Notes: a model not told the origin generated them from the letters alone. Shown: positions 27,546 to 37,310, counted from the first letter of the stretch. The stretch is DNA of 64,000 nucleotides from CAZSMK01 sp964608095 (GCA_964608095.1 CAZSMK010000025.1:1-64000), one strand, 5' to 3'. Made by a program: numbers and translations.

Positions 27546-30392
27546 TTATTTACAGGTGATTTCCACCGTGTAAATCTTCATAGGCGCTACGGTTATCAAG
27601 AGTCTATTATCTTTCGAAACATTCAAAGGCTTTTCGCGTTTTTCGTTCAGGTTCGTCTGCCATGCACGCGTTATAGTTGCTGCAAACCGAAGATTTCCCT
27701 TTTGTGTCTCCTCGGTGGGATTATAGACTCGAATTACGAAACTATTGCGGTCTTCCGTTTTTTTCAGCGCAGAAAATCGTAGATGCTCATTGTCGATCTG
27801 GAAGAGTGTCGCCTTGTTTTTGGGCAGAGAGCCCGCATGTTTTCGTGTTTGTATCGGGATAGAGGCAACATTGAAACATTCCGCCACAAGGGGGATATTT
27901 GCGCTTTTCCATGTGCCCGGATGAGGTCTTATGGCATAACGCATCGAATGATGTCCGAGACATTGCCCGCCCTTCTGCGAAGGATATGTCGAGCCGGCAC
28001 GTTCCGTGCATATCCAGTTCCTGACGCTTCGCAGGAGAGAGAGGGCGACCGTCCGCTCGTCGTTGTCCAGCACTTCGTATTCTGTCAGGCTATCGTTGAT
28101 GAACGCGATCCCAACCTCGCCGTCGCTCACGTCGACAAAGTTGTTCTGCGGGAGTGTCGCCATATCGAGCCAGACGCTTTCGGGTGTGGGTCCTTGTGGA
28201 CGAATCGGACGATGATCGACGATAAAATGTCCCCCGGCGTCCGCATGTGTTGCGCCGCTTATTCCTGTGGGAAACATTGCGTGCACGTAATGGTCTTCCT
28301 GGCGATTCTCGAACTCCACCTTCACCTCGACCTGTTCCGCACCGTGGTTTAAAGTGACCGAGGTTCGGATAATAAGATCGGCGATCTCAGGGCTTCGACG
28401 ATGTTGTTCCATGATTCCGCATCTCGGAATTCTCATGGTTATCTCGCTGATAAGGGTCGCATGCAGTGCTCCTGATTCCTCAGACCAGATCCTTGCTTCG
28501 CAACTTAGCGAACTATGCTTCTCGTCGAACATCGGGCGCTTGTTCACCCAATAGTTGCCGAACTCTCCACGCTCCTCATAGTAGTTCATATTCTTGAAGG
28601 TCTTTCCGAGCCGTTTGTCAGTAAGATCGAATGTGCCATTTTTGTTCATTTCAACCTTGAGGTATTCATTCTCCATGGTAGTGGGAGAGGTAAGAATCGA
28701 GCCGGTTGAAACTATTTTGTCCGACCATGGAGCGCCGGTGGCGTGCTCATGCTCCACAACAGGACGAACCTTGAAGATTTTATAGCCGGATGCGGGGAGT
28801 TCGCCGGTATCGAAGAAGATGCGATGCCGTTGACAACAATAAGGTCGCGCACGTGTATGAATCTCGGTTATGTTGTATGCTTCGTGGGTGGCGCCTTCCC
28901 ATTGAGTCCCGACAACCTTGCCCGTCGCGTCGAACACCTGGATAGGATCGAACTCTTTATCCCATTTTACCTTGTGTGTAATTACATCAGGGGTATTAAT
29001 CCACGCTTCGAGCACCTCGCGTCGCGGGTAGGGGAGTGGATTAAACACACAAATCAGCACGTCATCGTCTTTAAAGTTGCTCATGTCGATTTTTTTTACC
29101 AACTCCTGCATCGCGCGATTAGCGAGCGAGCGGGCGATATCTATTACCTGGCGTAACCGGTTCTCGACGTCGAGCACGGTTTTGTCCTGCGTCACGCCGT
29201 TAATCGAATCATGTGGATGCGAGAGAAGGAGAAAATCCCATGCCTTGTTGATAAGTGACAGGGGATAAGGCACGCCGAGGAGAGCGGTTATTACGGACAG
29301 AGGTTCTGCAACACGAATAAGCAGATTCTGAGCTTCTTTATTGATTCTCTTGAGATAAAGACGTGTGCTGAGCGCGTTACCGGTTAAAGGATGCGCGGGT
29401 CCGTCGCGTAACTCGCCTTCGACGACGGGTATCGCCGAACGGTCGATCCTGCGCTTCATTATTTTTACGAACTCGCGCATGGTCGTATGTACCCATTGCC
29501 TGTCCGTATCTTTATCCACCTCGTTCAGCCGTGCCAGCATCTCGGGAAACATAGGCTGGCTTGCCGTATAATCGCAGCCGTTCATCATCAAGCGATCGTC
29601 AGCGAGCACGCTCTCGTCGGTGGTGTGCCATGTCCGGTCAAGAACCTCAGGCGTGATATATTCAGGATGCCAGTGGTCAGGTTCATCGAGCCTGAAATGG
29701 TCTTGCTCCATTTGATCACGGTCTGCGCGATGGAAACCGATACCGCTCTCTTCCCATGTATATTCCCACTCGGAACTGAAATGATTCACTCCGAACAAGG
29801 CTGAGAGGTGAATGTGAAAGTAGAAGTTTTGACGACCCATTTCGCCGAAGCGCGTCGAGAGGAGTTCCGAGCCATCGGGAGCGCGCCAGGCAAATTCACT
29901 TTTTGGCGCGCGGTCCTTCCCTACGCGTTTTCCTATCATGGCAACGTCTATACCAAAGCCCGCGTAGATTTGGGGAAGTTGCGCGGTCTGACCCCAGCCA
30001 AACGGAGTGTAGCCGACGTTGAACACGCCGCCAAGCTCCTTCGCCTTACGGCACCCCCACAGCAGATTACGTATCATTGACTCACCATCGATAGGGTATT
30101 CATCGGGGAGGATATACCAGGGACCGATCTCGAGTTTTCGGCTCTTGACAAGATCTTTAACGCGTTGTGTATTCTCGGGACGAAGCGCAAGGTAGTCAAG
30201 TACAGGCGATACCTGACCATCGAGAAGAAAACCGGGATACTTACCGGATTCGAGTACTTCAATCAGCTCGTCCATAAAGTCGATCAGCATGAGCTGTGTT
30301 TCCCAGAAAGGATATCGCCATTCCCTATCCCAGTGAGTATGTGAAACTATATAGGCGGTACGCTTTTTTCGTATCTTCGAATCTTTTGCCAT
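27546..30392 (-). CDS. Glycoside hydrolase family 38 (alpha-mannosidase-like), nucleophile replaced
   Basis: A 948-residue protein with the GH38 layout: N-terminal deacetylase-like catalytic domain with the zinc motif HTHWDREW (residues 18-25), a middle helical bundle, the second zinc region SHPHDSINGVTQD and a beta-rich C-terminal half. Bacterial GH38 enzymes normally carry YxPDxFGxxAQLPQ, in which the Asp is both nucleophile and zinc ligand. Here the same segment reads GYTPFGWGQTAQLPQ with Phe131 at that place. So zinc binding and hydrolysis may be changed, or this is a divergent subfamily using another residue. No signal peptide is present, so it is cytoplasmic. The start has CGGGAGGAAA upstream. 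It may act on mannose-containing glycans. Confidence 0.85.
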   Translation of the reverse strand: MAKDSKIRKKRTAYIVSHTHWDREWRYPFWETQLMLIDFMDELIEVLESGKYPGFLLDGQVSPVLDYLALRPENTQRVKDLVKSRKLEIGPWYILPDEYPIDGESMIRNLLWGCRKAKELGGVFNVGYTPFGWGQTAQLPQIYAGFGIDVAMIGKRVGKDRAPKSEFAWRAPDGSELLSTRFGEMGRQNFYFHIHLSALFGVNHFSSEWEYTWEESGIGFHRADRDQMEQDHFRLDEPDHWHPEYITPEVLDRTWHTTDESVLADDRLMMNGCDYTASQPMFPEMLARLNEVDKDTDRQWVHTTMREFVKIMKRRIDRSAIPVVEGELRDGPAHPLTGNALSTRLYLKRINKEAQNLLIRVAEPLSVITALLGVPYPLSLINKAWDFLLLSHPHDSINGVTQDKTVLDVENRLRQVIDIARSLANRAMQELVKKIDMSNFKDDDVLICVFNPLPYPRREVLEAWINTPDVITHKVKWDKEFDPIQVFDATGKVVGTQWEGATHEAYNITEIHTRARPYCCQRHRIFFDTGELPASGYKIFKVRPVVEHEHATGAPWSDKIVSTGSILTSPTTMENEYLKVEMNKNGTFDLTDKRLGKTFKNMNYYEERGEFGNYWVNKRPMFDEKHSSLSCEARIWSEESGALHATLISEITMRIPRCGIMEQHRRSPEIADLIIRTSVTLNHGAEQVEVKVEFENRQEDHYVHAMFPTGISGATHADAGGHFIVDHRPIRPQGPTPESVWLDMATLPQNNFVDVSDGEVGIAFINDSLTEYEVLDNDERTVALSLLRSVRNWICTERAGSTYPSQKGGQCLGHHSMRYAIRPHPGTWKSANIPLVAECFNVASIPIQTRKHAGSLPKNKATLFQIDNEHLRFSALKKTEDRNSFVIRVYNPTEETQKGNLRFAATITRAWQTNLNEKREKPLNVSKDNRLLITVAPMKIYTVEITCK

Positions 30393-30626
30393 GAATTTCC
30401 TCCCGCAGGGCTTGAGTCCTTTATTTGTTTAAAATAGTTCTTATAGTCTATGGAAGGTACGGAGTTCAATGGAAAATCCCCAAAGACTTTTTAAGTAAAA
30501 GATACTTTTGTTCATTGAGATTCTGGAATGTAAGGATACTCCGATGGTACTACCATGCTCAGTCACGTAATCCTCAATGCCAAACGTCTTGAACTATAAA
30601 CATAAAAATCGAAGCTGCCCTGAGTT

Positions 30627-31133
30627 TCATTGTTCAACACCATTGAATTTCGATACATAGTCATGGGCATCACGATAGAAAGGTAAGAGCAGAGGAGTGA
30701 TAAGGCATCCGGGACAAGCCCAGTGGAAAAGAATCCGCTGGTCTGCCGGCTCCAGGTTGTTCGGCGTATAAGGCTTCTTGATATACTGCTCGACGCAGCA
30801 AGGCGGGAACCCGAATAGAAATCCCTCGAACCTCATGGTCTCCGGCGTTTTGTCTACCGGCTTATTCATACATCGCGAGGCGTATATCTCGACATAAGGA
30901 GCGTGGGAGCTGAATATGGTCTCCTGAATTTTTTTGCCTGTCAGGACGGTTCGTGTGACAATCCGGACGGTAAATGAGAGATCGTTGGTGAGTATATGCA
31001 ACGATTCGTCGCTGAGCGGTTTTTCCCACCGGCTGGCTGGTTTTATGCCCCTCGAGGTTAAAAGAGCCACGTATGCCAGCTGAAAATCAATCTCGATAAG
31101 AGATTTCAAACTGTCCTCAAGAGCGGGGTTCAT
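30627..31133 (-). CDS. Protein of unknown function with an FGFPPCC motif
   Basis: About 168 residues from the ATG at 31133. The C-terminal half has FLFGFPPCCVEQYIKKPY and LFHWACPGCLITPLLLPFY. Paired Cys residues with Pro/Trp recall small redox or metal sites; a 'GFPxCCV' element also occurs in DUF483-type proteins, but I am not sure of that link. The frame stays open upstream to 31214, overlapping the previous gene and adding a hydrophobic stretch (LPTSLILIFLVYTTG); it could be a signal peptide but more likely is read-through of overlapping sequence. The gene follows the duplicated-module gene within 10 bp, so they probably form one transcript. Confidence 0.55.
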   Translation of the reverse strand: MNPALEDSLKSLIEIDFQLAYVALLTSRGIKPASRWEKPLSDESLHILTNDLSFTVRIVTRTVLTGKKIQETIFSSHAPYVEIYASRCMNKPVDKTPETMRFEGFLFGFPPCCVEQYIKKPYTPNNLEPADQRILFHWACPGCLITPLLLPFYRDAHDYVSKFNGVEQ

Positions 31134-31140
31134 TCGATGT

Positions 31141-32130
31141 TCAGTACTTGTCCCAGTTGTGTAAACCAGAAAAATCAAGATCAAGGATGTCGGTAATTTC
31201 AGGCACATCCACACGATCTACACCTGAACGGAACGAGGCGTGTTCCAGGAAATGCAACATCAAGAAAGAGACATCCATCTCCTTACTCTTCATTGGATTG
31301 ACAATATGCGCGTGACCCATCTCGATGACCTCACCGCAAACGGGGCAGGTCTCTAATCCATCGGCGAGATATAGTATCTTATAAATTCTGTCGGTGGGAT
31401 ACACCCCACCAGACGTCCAATCCTCGAGGTCCCGGATAGTACCTGCAATCTTACGGGCATGATCCATTCCGTCGGGAAGATTGTTTCCGTTCCAGTCGGG
31501 TTCAGCGGGTGGGCTGCTTATGGCCGCTTCTTCGTCATCCGTCATCAAGTCCCCATCCGTATCGTGTGCAACAGGCGTCGGATGCTCCTCGAAGACAGAC
31601 AATAAACGCAATATATCAACACGTCCCTCATTTTCTGTTCCTTCATAACTGAAAGACCCATGTTCCATGAAATGGAGACCTATGAAGGGAACGTAGGCTT
31701 TGCAATTCAATACAGGATTAACGATTTCCGTGAAGCCCATGTTCACTTCCTGCCCGCAGATGGAGCAATTTTCAAGACCCAGTGCAAGGCAGTCAATTCG
31801 ATAAGTATACGTTGTCGGTAGGTCTCCTTCATATCCAAGACCGTATGTCTCGAGTGCATTAATTTGCGATGCCAGATCCTCTGCGAGATCGATTCCGTCA
31901 ATAACAGAGTTGGCATTTTGGTCGGCAACGTCGGGATTATAAAAAAAAGATCGTTCCTCGCCATCCTTAAGGAGGTCTCCGTCAGAGTCGTTGGTTACAG
32001 GAAGTAAATGCAGGTCCTGACCGACTGCCATCGTTGAACCCAGCACGAATCCTCCAACGAGAAAAGGTCCATATCGCCGACACGGGATTTTGGTCCTTCT
32101 CTGCCCCTTTCCCTTTTTTCGCGCTTTCAT
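31141..32130 (-). CDS. Exported protein with two copies of a calcium-loop / CxxC / HFxEH module
   Basis: A 329-residue protein with an N-terminal basic region and hydrophobic segment (FLVGGFVLGSTMAVG). Two modules follow (about 48-172 and 189-309). Each has a thrombospondin-type DxDGDxxxDxEE loop, an NxxxDGxD loop, YRIxxLAxGLExC then CG (CxxC at 122-125 and 262-265), MGxxxIVNP and LHFxEHxSF (153-157 and 293-297), then RVD. The paired CxxC and HFxEH suggest a bound metal in each module, and the Asp loops suggest calcium. The start has AAAGGAGA upstream. The family is not one I can name. Its partner gene at 30627 also carries Cys pairs. Confidence 0.75.
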   Translation of the reverse strand: MKARKKGKGQRRTKIPCRRYGPFLVGGFVLGSTMAVGQDLHLLPVTNDSDGDLLKDGEERSFFYNPDVADQNANSVIDGIDLAEDLASQINALETYGLGYEGDLPTTYTYRIDCLALGLENCSICGQEVNMGFTEIVNPVLNCKAYVPFIGLHFMEHGSFSYEGTENEGRVDILRLLSVFEEHPTPVAHDTDGDLMTDDEEAAISSPPAEPDWNGNNLPDGMDHARKIAGTIRDLEDWTSGGVYPTDRIYKILYLADGLETCPVCGEVIEMGHAHIVNPMKSKEMDVSFLMLHFLEHASFRSGVDRVDVPEITDILDLDFSGLHNWDKY

Positions 32131-32321
32131 TGTAGGTCTCCTTTCTCAGGACAAAAGTAATGATTTATTGGTATAATAGCTCCGGTCGATGAAAAAGTCA
32201 ATAATTTTTTATAACGAATAATAAAATTATTATATCTCATGGGCATCTTTTATCAACTATTCGGTGTCAAAATAAATATACGTTCTTTTGCAAAGTCCAA
32301 CCATTATGTGGGGGGGACACA

Positions 32322-32498
32322 ATGAAAGTTCGAACATATATGGTGGCTTTGTGTCTCTTCCTTGTTCTTCCTGAATTGACCCATGCGAATCCTATCAACG
32401 TGCATAAAGAGATTGGTTTAATTGCCCAATTCGCGTTTCTTCCTTTTCTACTCTTCTTTGAAACTCTTGTGGCTGTCTCCTTTATTAAGACCTTGTAG
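32322..32498 (+). CDS. Small 58-residue membrane or secreted protein, possibly a truncated gene
   Basis: ATG at 32322 opens a frame for a clear signal peptide (MKVRTYMVALCLFLVLPELT, then HANP) followed by a second hydrophobic stretch (IGLIAQFAFLPFLLFFETLV) and stop at 32498. It is preceded by a G-rich GGGGGGAC. A hydrophobic reading continues in another frame after the stop (IYFLFFYQNPSR), so this may be the front of a longer membrane protein broken by a frameshift. Below common ORF length limits. Confidence 0.4.
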   Translation: MKVRTYMVALCLFLVLPELTHANPINVHKEIGLIAQFAFLPFLLFFETLVAVSFIKTL

Positions 32499-32671
32499 GA
32501 GTGTAATCTATTTTCTCTTTTTCTATCAGAATCCTTCGAGATTGGGAGAATCAAATTTTCGCTTTTCTTTATGTGCTTATCGATTAGATAATAGATATAC
32601 CTCTTTTCCAAGACGGGGTGTTTTTCATCAGTTTTGGGATAAACGAATTACACAAAGGGAAGACTTAGTCT

Positions 32672-33703
32672 ATGACAACGTTGAAATGGGGCATACTGAG
32701 CACGGGTCGGATTGCAAAAATCTTCTCCCGCCAACTGGCTCAATCGAAAACGGGCATCCTCCATGCAGTAGCAAGTCGAGATAAAGAGGCAGCACGAAAT
32801 TTTGCCAAACAATTTCTTGTTCCTCGTTGGTATGGGAATTACCAGGATTTAATTGACGACCCGGAAGTTGATATTGTGTATGTCGCAACGCCTCATCCGA
32901 TGCACGCCGAGTGGGTTATTAAGGCTACGGAGGCGCAGAAACACATTTTGTGCGAAAAGCCTATTGGGCTAAACGCCGACGAGGCGAAAAAAATGATCGA
33001 TGCCGCACGAGAGAACCGCGTGTTTCTCATGGAAGCATTTGCCTATCGTTGTCACCCGCAGACCGCAAAACTAATCGAGCTTATCAAGGACGGCGCTGCT
33101 ATTGGCGAGGTACGCGTGATTCAGGCAACGTTCAGCTTCATTACCGACTATGATCTGCAGAACCGGGCGTTGAATCATTCCCTTGGCGGCGGCGGTATCC
33201 TTGACGTCGGCTGTTATTGTGTTTCCATGGCAAGGCTTATTGCGGGTATCGCGCTTGGAGAAAATTTTGCTGAACCGGTTGAAGTGAAAGGATGCGGGCA
33301 TATCGGGGAGGAAAGCCGCGTCGATGAATGGGCTATAGCGTCGTTGAAATTTCCGAAGGGAATCGTTGCTCAACTCTCCACCGGCGTTCAGGTCAACCAG
33401 GAGAATGTGGTTCGTATTTTTGGCAGCAAAGGACATATTATTTTGCCGACACCATGGATTGTCAGCATTGACGGCGGCACCTCGCGGATTTTAGTGTTCC
33501 GAGATAAAAATACTATCCCCGAAGAAATCAAAATCACTACGGAGCAGGGTTTATTCGCAATTGAAGCGGATACCGCGGCTCGGTTTGCGCGGGAAGGGCA
33601 AGCTGCTCCGCCTGCCATGTCCTGGAATGATAGCATCGGGAACATGATTACACTCGACAGGTGGCGCGAATCAATCGGGCTCCGCTATGACATGGAGACG
33701 TAA
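32672..33703 (+). CDS. Gfo/Idh/MocA-family NAD(P)-dependent oxidoreductase
   Basis: A 343-residue protein. It has an N-terminal Rossmann domain (WGILSTGRIAKIFSRQL), VYVATPHPMHAEW, and the catalytic-lysine motif ILCEKPIGLNADEA. The C-terminal domain carries MEAFAYRCHPQ and GGGGILDVGCYCVSMARL, with the active-site Asp and Tyr/Cys region of the family. The overall pattern resembles dihydrodiol / D-xylose 1-dehydrogenase-like members, so oxidation of an aldose or a modified sugar is likely. It is followed 250 bp later by a GT4 gene in the same direction. Confidence 0.88.
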   Translation: MTTLKWGILSTGRIAKIFSRQLAQSKTGILHAVASRDKEAARNFAKQFLVPRWYGNYQDLIDDPEVDIVYVATPHPMHAEWVIKATEAQKHILCEKPIGLNADEAKKMIDAARENRVFLMEAFAYRCHPQTAKLIELIKDGAAIGEVRVIQATFSFITDYDLQNRALNHSLGGGGILDVGCYCVSMARLIAGIALGENFAEPVEVKGCGHIGEESRVDEWAIASLKFPKGIVAQLSTGVQVNQENVVRIFGSKGHIILPTPWIVSIDGGTSRILVFRDKNTIPEEIKITTEQGLFAIEADTAARFAREGQAAPPAMSWNDSIGNMITLDRWRESIGLRYDMET

Positions 33704-33950
33704 ACCGAAACTTCTGAATAGCAATTGGAAAAGACTTTGTTCACTTAAGCGTATCCCATCAACCTTTCAATCATCCATGGAAGGTAGAAAATGGCGGCTG
33801 AATAGAAAACACAAGAACTGTAACTCGCCTGCGCTCTTGACATTCTGAACGTTTACTGTAACTATTAATACCTTTACTATGTTAGAAAGGGACCAATCCA
33901 GCGTGAGAAGTAGCACCTGAGTGTGAAAGTTCATACCCGCTTTTTGTAAT

Positions 33951-35081
33951 ATGAAAAAACTGTCTATCTTCGATATCAATATGCATCACCATTGGGGTGG
34001 TCAACCCAATCGAATTCTCACGTACAATAAAGAGTTACAAAAACGTGGACACAGGATTGTTATTGCGGGACCGAAGGATTGCGTGTTGTGTCGCCGAGCA
34101 CGTGAAGCAGGTATCGAAGTGTTCGACGATCTCCAACTCGAGCGCGGTTTTCGCCCATGGTCTCAAATTCCCGAGTTCTTTAAACTGAAACGATATCTTC
34201 AGGACAACCGGTTCAATATAGTTCACACTCACGGCTCACAGGATACATGGTTGGCGGGTCTTGCCGCCTTTTTTTCGAAGCCGCGCATTCCCGTCGTGAG
34301 AACACGCCATAATACCTTCCCCATTGCGCGACATCCCTTTAACCGCTGGCTCTATAAGCACGTGATCGACCATGTAATTACCATCGCCCCCCAGGTAGAT
34401 CGGTATCTTACCGAGGGCGGACTTTTCCCTGCGGAGAAAATTACGCCTATCTATAGCGCTCCTGAGCAGGAGCGATTTCATCCTAACGTCAACGGCTCGA
34501 AAATTCGCGAGCAACTGGGGATTCCTGAACATGCACCTGTGATTGGTATGGTCGCTCGTTACGCTCCCGAGAAAGGTCATGAAGACCTGATTGACGCTGC
34601 GGCGGAGGTGGTCAAAGAATTCCCGGAAACTCGTTTTGTTCTCGTTGGAAAAGGAAGAGCAGAACCTTCAATTCGTGAACAAATCGCATCTCATGGATTG
34701 AAGGAAAATTTTATATTGACCGGATTTCGGACCGATGTCCCTGAAGTGGTCGCGGTGTTTGATATATTCACCCTGACACCCATCAGCGGCGAGAGTCTCG
34801 GTACGTCCATACTCGAGGCGTTCCTCGAGGAGAAACCTGTCGTTGCCACGGATGTCGGTGGGGTATGCGAATCGGTTCGCGACGGCGAAACAGGCTTTCT
34901 CACTCAACCGCATGATCCCGCTCAACTAACCGACCATTACCTCAGGCTGCTTCGAGACCCTGCCTTGCGCCGTCGAATGGGGCAGCGAGGACGGCAAATG
35001 GTTCTTTCTGAGTTCAGTGTTGAAATTCTCGCGGATAAAACAGAACGCCTTTATTATGAAATCCTTGGAACACCATCCTGA
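33951..35081 (+). CDS. Glycosyltransferase family 4
   Basis: A 376-residue GT-B enzyme. The N-terminal half has MHHHWGGQPNRILTYNKELQ and IVHTHGSQDTW. The C-terminal half has VIGMVARYAPEKGHEDLIDA, FVLVGKGR and the donor-binding TPISGESLGTSILEAFLEEK followed by PVVATDVGGV (E-x7-E pair). Probably transfers a sugar to a lipid-linked surface glycan. Ribosome binding site is weak; ATG at 33951 fits the family start. Confidence 0.88.
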   Translation: MKKLSIFDINMHHHWGGQPNRILTYNKELQKRGHRIVIAGPKDCVLCRRAREAGIEVFDDLQLERGFRPWSQIPEFFKLKRYLQDNRFNIVHTHGSQDTWLAGLAAFFSKPRIPVVRTRHNTFPIARHPFNRWLYKHVIDHVITIAPQVDRYLTEGGLFPAEKITPIYSAPEQERFHPNVNGSKIREQLGIPEHAPVIGMVARYAPEKGHEDLIDAAAEVVKEFPETRFVLVGKGRAEPSIREQIASHGLKENFILTGFRTDVPEVVAVFDIFTLTPISGESLGTSILEAFLEEKPVVATDVGGVCESVRDGETGFLTQPHDPAQLTDHYLRLLRDPALRRRMGQRGRQMVLSEFSVEILADKTERLYYEILGTPS

Positions 35082-35310
35082 CCATGTCCGGAGATAATGA
35101 CTTCCAGCGCAATCGGTTTTACTCTGGAAGGCAGAGAGTGAAGTCTTGTGGTGCTTCTTTAAAAGCAGTAAAATTTATTTTTATCGAATTTCGCACCATA
35201 CGTGTATCAAGGAATAAAAAGATAATATGATTCGTCTTTTTTTCGATGTGTAATTTAAAAGAGCGTTCTTTGATTATGCTTTGTTTAATTGAATTTACGG
35301 GAGGGTAGAA

Positions 35311-35760
35311 GTGCTGCCAGAAAACTCGAATAATCTGATGGAACGGTTTCTTTACCGATTTCAGAGAATTATCATTATATTCTTGCTGGTTCTAATGGTT
35401 TTTGTCATTGCGTTAAGTAGCATTGAGCTCCTGTTCATCATAATCGAGGAAATAGCAAGCCACCAATCTAAATTTCTCCTTGATATAAATCAACTTCAGG
35501 AAATCTTCGGCTTCTTTCTCATGATTCTCATAGGACTGGAGCTTATCGAAACGATGAAAGTCTATCTTGCCAAAGCAAGCGTTCATGTCGAGATAATTTT
35601 TCTCGTCGCCCTAATCGCTATCACGCGAAAAGTCATTATTCTTGATATCCATGCATTAAGTGCCCTTACCTTAATCGGTGTGGCATCCATTATTATCGCA
35701 CTTACGGTTGGTTATTACATTCTGATAAAAGCGTTGAAGTTCAAGAATGAAGAAGAATGA
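35311..35760 (+). CDS. PsiE-family membrane protein
   Basis: A 149-residue protein with four membrane segments. LIGLELIETMKVYLAKAS and VEIIFLVALIAITRKVIILD match the conserved core of phosphate-starvation-inducible PsiE proteins, whose function is unknown. GTG start at 35311 behind GGGAGGGT. Transcribed alone, just before two tRNA genes on the other strand. Confidence 0.85.
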   Translation: MLPENSNNLMERFLYRFQRIIIIFLLVLMVFVIALSSIELLFIIIEEIASHQSKFLLDINQLQEIFGFFLMILIGLELIETMKVYLAKASVHVEIIFLVALIAITRKVIILDIHALSALTLIGVASIIIALTVGYYILIKALKFKNEEE

Positions 35761-35856
35761 TTCAACACACCCCTTAATCTTCATACATCTTTTTACACTG
35801 AGCCCGGAGGTTTATGTGCACCTATGCGGAAGGGTATAGATAAGGGGATAAAAAAA

Positions 35857-35935
35857 TGGCGGGGACGACGAGATTTGAACTCGCGACCTCCGGCGTGACA
35901 GGCCGGCGTTCTAAGCCAATCTGAACTACGTCCCC
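35857..35935 (-). tRNA. tRNA-Asp (GTC)
   Basis: On the minus strand the acceptor GGGGACG pairs with CGTCCCC, the discriminator is G and CCA is encoded (35859-35857). D-stem GTTC/GAAC, anticodon stem-loop CCGGC-CTGTCAC-GCCGG gives GTC, and the T-loop is GTTCAAATC. It lies 50 bp from tRNA-Val on the same strand. Confidence 0.95.
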
Positions 35936-35984
35936 GCGTATTCGTTAACGCGCTTTCTCTCTATGTCTAAAGAACATTCACCTC

Positions 35985-36060
35985 TGGTGGGCGGGACAGG
36001 GATTGAACCTGCGACCCCCAGCTTGTAAGGCTGATGCTCTCCCAGCTGAGCTACCCGCCC
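35985..36060 (-). tRNA. tRNA-Val (TAC)
   Basis: Acceptor GGGCGGG pairs with CCCGCCC, discriminator A, CCA encoded at 35987-35985. D-arm TAGCTCAGCTGGGAGAGC; anticodon arm TCAGC-CTTACAA-GCTGG gives TAC; T-loop GTTCAATC. It precedes tRNA-Asp, so the two are probably co-transcribed. Confidence 0.95.
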
Positions 36061-36166
36061 GTTTCTGTTATGCACAACTGCTTATTCTGCGCTCTCAAAC
36101 AGCAAATACAAAATATATTTTTACCATTTTTATGATATAAGTGTCAAGTGACAAACGATAAATAAA

Positions 36167-37306
36167 TTACGCGTTAGATTCCTCTTTCTCGTGTGCCTTG
36201 CGCTCTTCAATGAACTTTCGGGAACGCATAAACAGGTAAGATGCATCATGTGGACCGGGGGACGCCTCCGGATGGTACTGAACAGAAAAAACCGGCAGCG
36301 TCTTATGCCGTAGTCCCTCGACTGTTCTATCGTTCAGGTTCCAATGCGTGACCTCGACATCTTCCGGCAGACTCTCGGGGTCGACCGCGAATCCATGATT
36401 CTGTGACGTGATCTCGATCTTTTGGGTCGAGGTGTCGATAACGGGATGATTGGCACCGCGATGACCGAACTTGAGTTTGAACGTTGTGCCGCCGAACGTA
36501 ATGCCCAGGAGCTGGTGTCCAAGACAAATGCCAAACGTCGGATAGGCGGGCACGATTTCTTTGAGTTCCTTGATAATATAAGGCAACGCTGCAGGATCGC
36601 CGGGTCCGTTCGACAGAAACACCCCATCGGGATTCATCCGTCTGACTTCGTCCGCCGTCGTTGTCGCGGGAACTACGTACGCATGCAGTCCCACTCCTGA
36701 CAGCATCTCGAGGATGTTACGTTTGATACCATAATCGAACACGACAACCCGATAATGCGGTTTGTGGGTGAACTCCGGCAGCGCACTACGTGGCGTATAT
36801 TCGTATGCCCTGTCGATAGTGACTTCGCCGATAAGGTCGCGACCCAACATAAGCGGCGATGCCAGCGTCTTCTCGAGTAATGAATCGGTGCTGAGATCAA
36901 CGGTACTGAGGGCGGCGCGCATCGCGCCCTTCTCCCTGATGTGGAGCACCAGCGCACGTGTATCGATTCCCTCGATGCCCATGATGTCGTGGCGTTTCAG
37001 ATAGTTCGATAACGTTTCACGGCTGCGATGATTGCTTGCTATTCCCGATAACTCCCTGATAATGAGCCCCTCCACCTTTGGTGCACCGGATTCCTCATCC
37101 TCAGGATTTATTCCGTAGTTCCCGATCAAGGGGTAGGTGAGAATGACCATCTGACCTTTGTACGATGGGTCGGTAAGAATCTCCTGGTAGCCGGTCATAC
37201 TGGTGTTGAACACGATCTCCCCGAAATATTCACCGTCCGCACCAAAATTCGTGCCATAGAAATGAGTGCCGTCCTCGAGTATCAATAATGTCTTTTTGCC
37301 TGCCAT
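36167..37306 (-). CDS. carA: Carbamoyl-phosphate synthase small (glutaminase) subunit
   Basis: A 379-residue protein of normal length. The N-terminal domain carries LILEDGTHFYG and FNTSMTGYQEILTDPSY, specific for CarA. The class I amidotransferase domain has SNGPGDPA, GICLGHQLLG (nucleophile Cys) and SVQYHPEASPGPHDA (His, Glu). It supplies ammonia to the large subunit for carbamoyl phosphate in pyrimidine and arginine synthesis. The large subunit carB is not in the window. It starts four bases after the stop of the upstream membrane glycosyltransferase gene, so the two are likely co-transcribed and possibly translationally coupled. Confidence 0.95.
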   Translation of the reverse strand: MAGKKTLLILEDGTHFYGTNFGADGEYFGEIVFNTSMTGYQEILTDPSYKGQMVILTYPLIGNYGINPEDEESGAPKVEGLIIRELSGIASNHRSRETLSNYLKRHDIMGIEGIDTRALVLHIREKGAMRAALSTVDLSTDSLLEKTLASPLMLGRDLIGEVTIDRAYEYTPRSALPEFTHKPHYRVVVFDYGIKRNILEMLSGVGLHAYVVPATTTADEVRRMNPDGVFLSNGPGDPAALPYIIKELKEIVPAYPTFGICLGHQLLGITFGGTTFKLKFGHRGANHPVIDTSTQKIEITSQNHGFAVDPESLPEDVEVTHWNLNDRTVEGLRHKTLPVFSVQYHPEASPGPHDASYLFMRSRKFIEERKAHEKEESNA

Positions 37307-37310
37307 CAGT

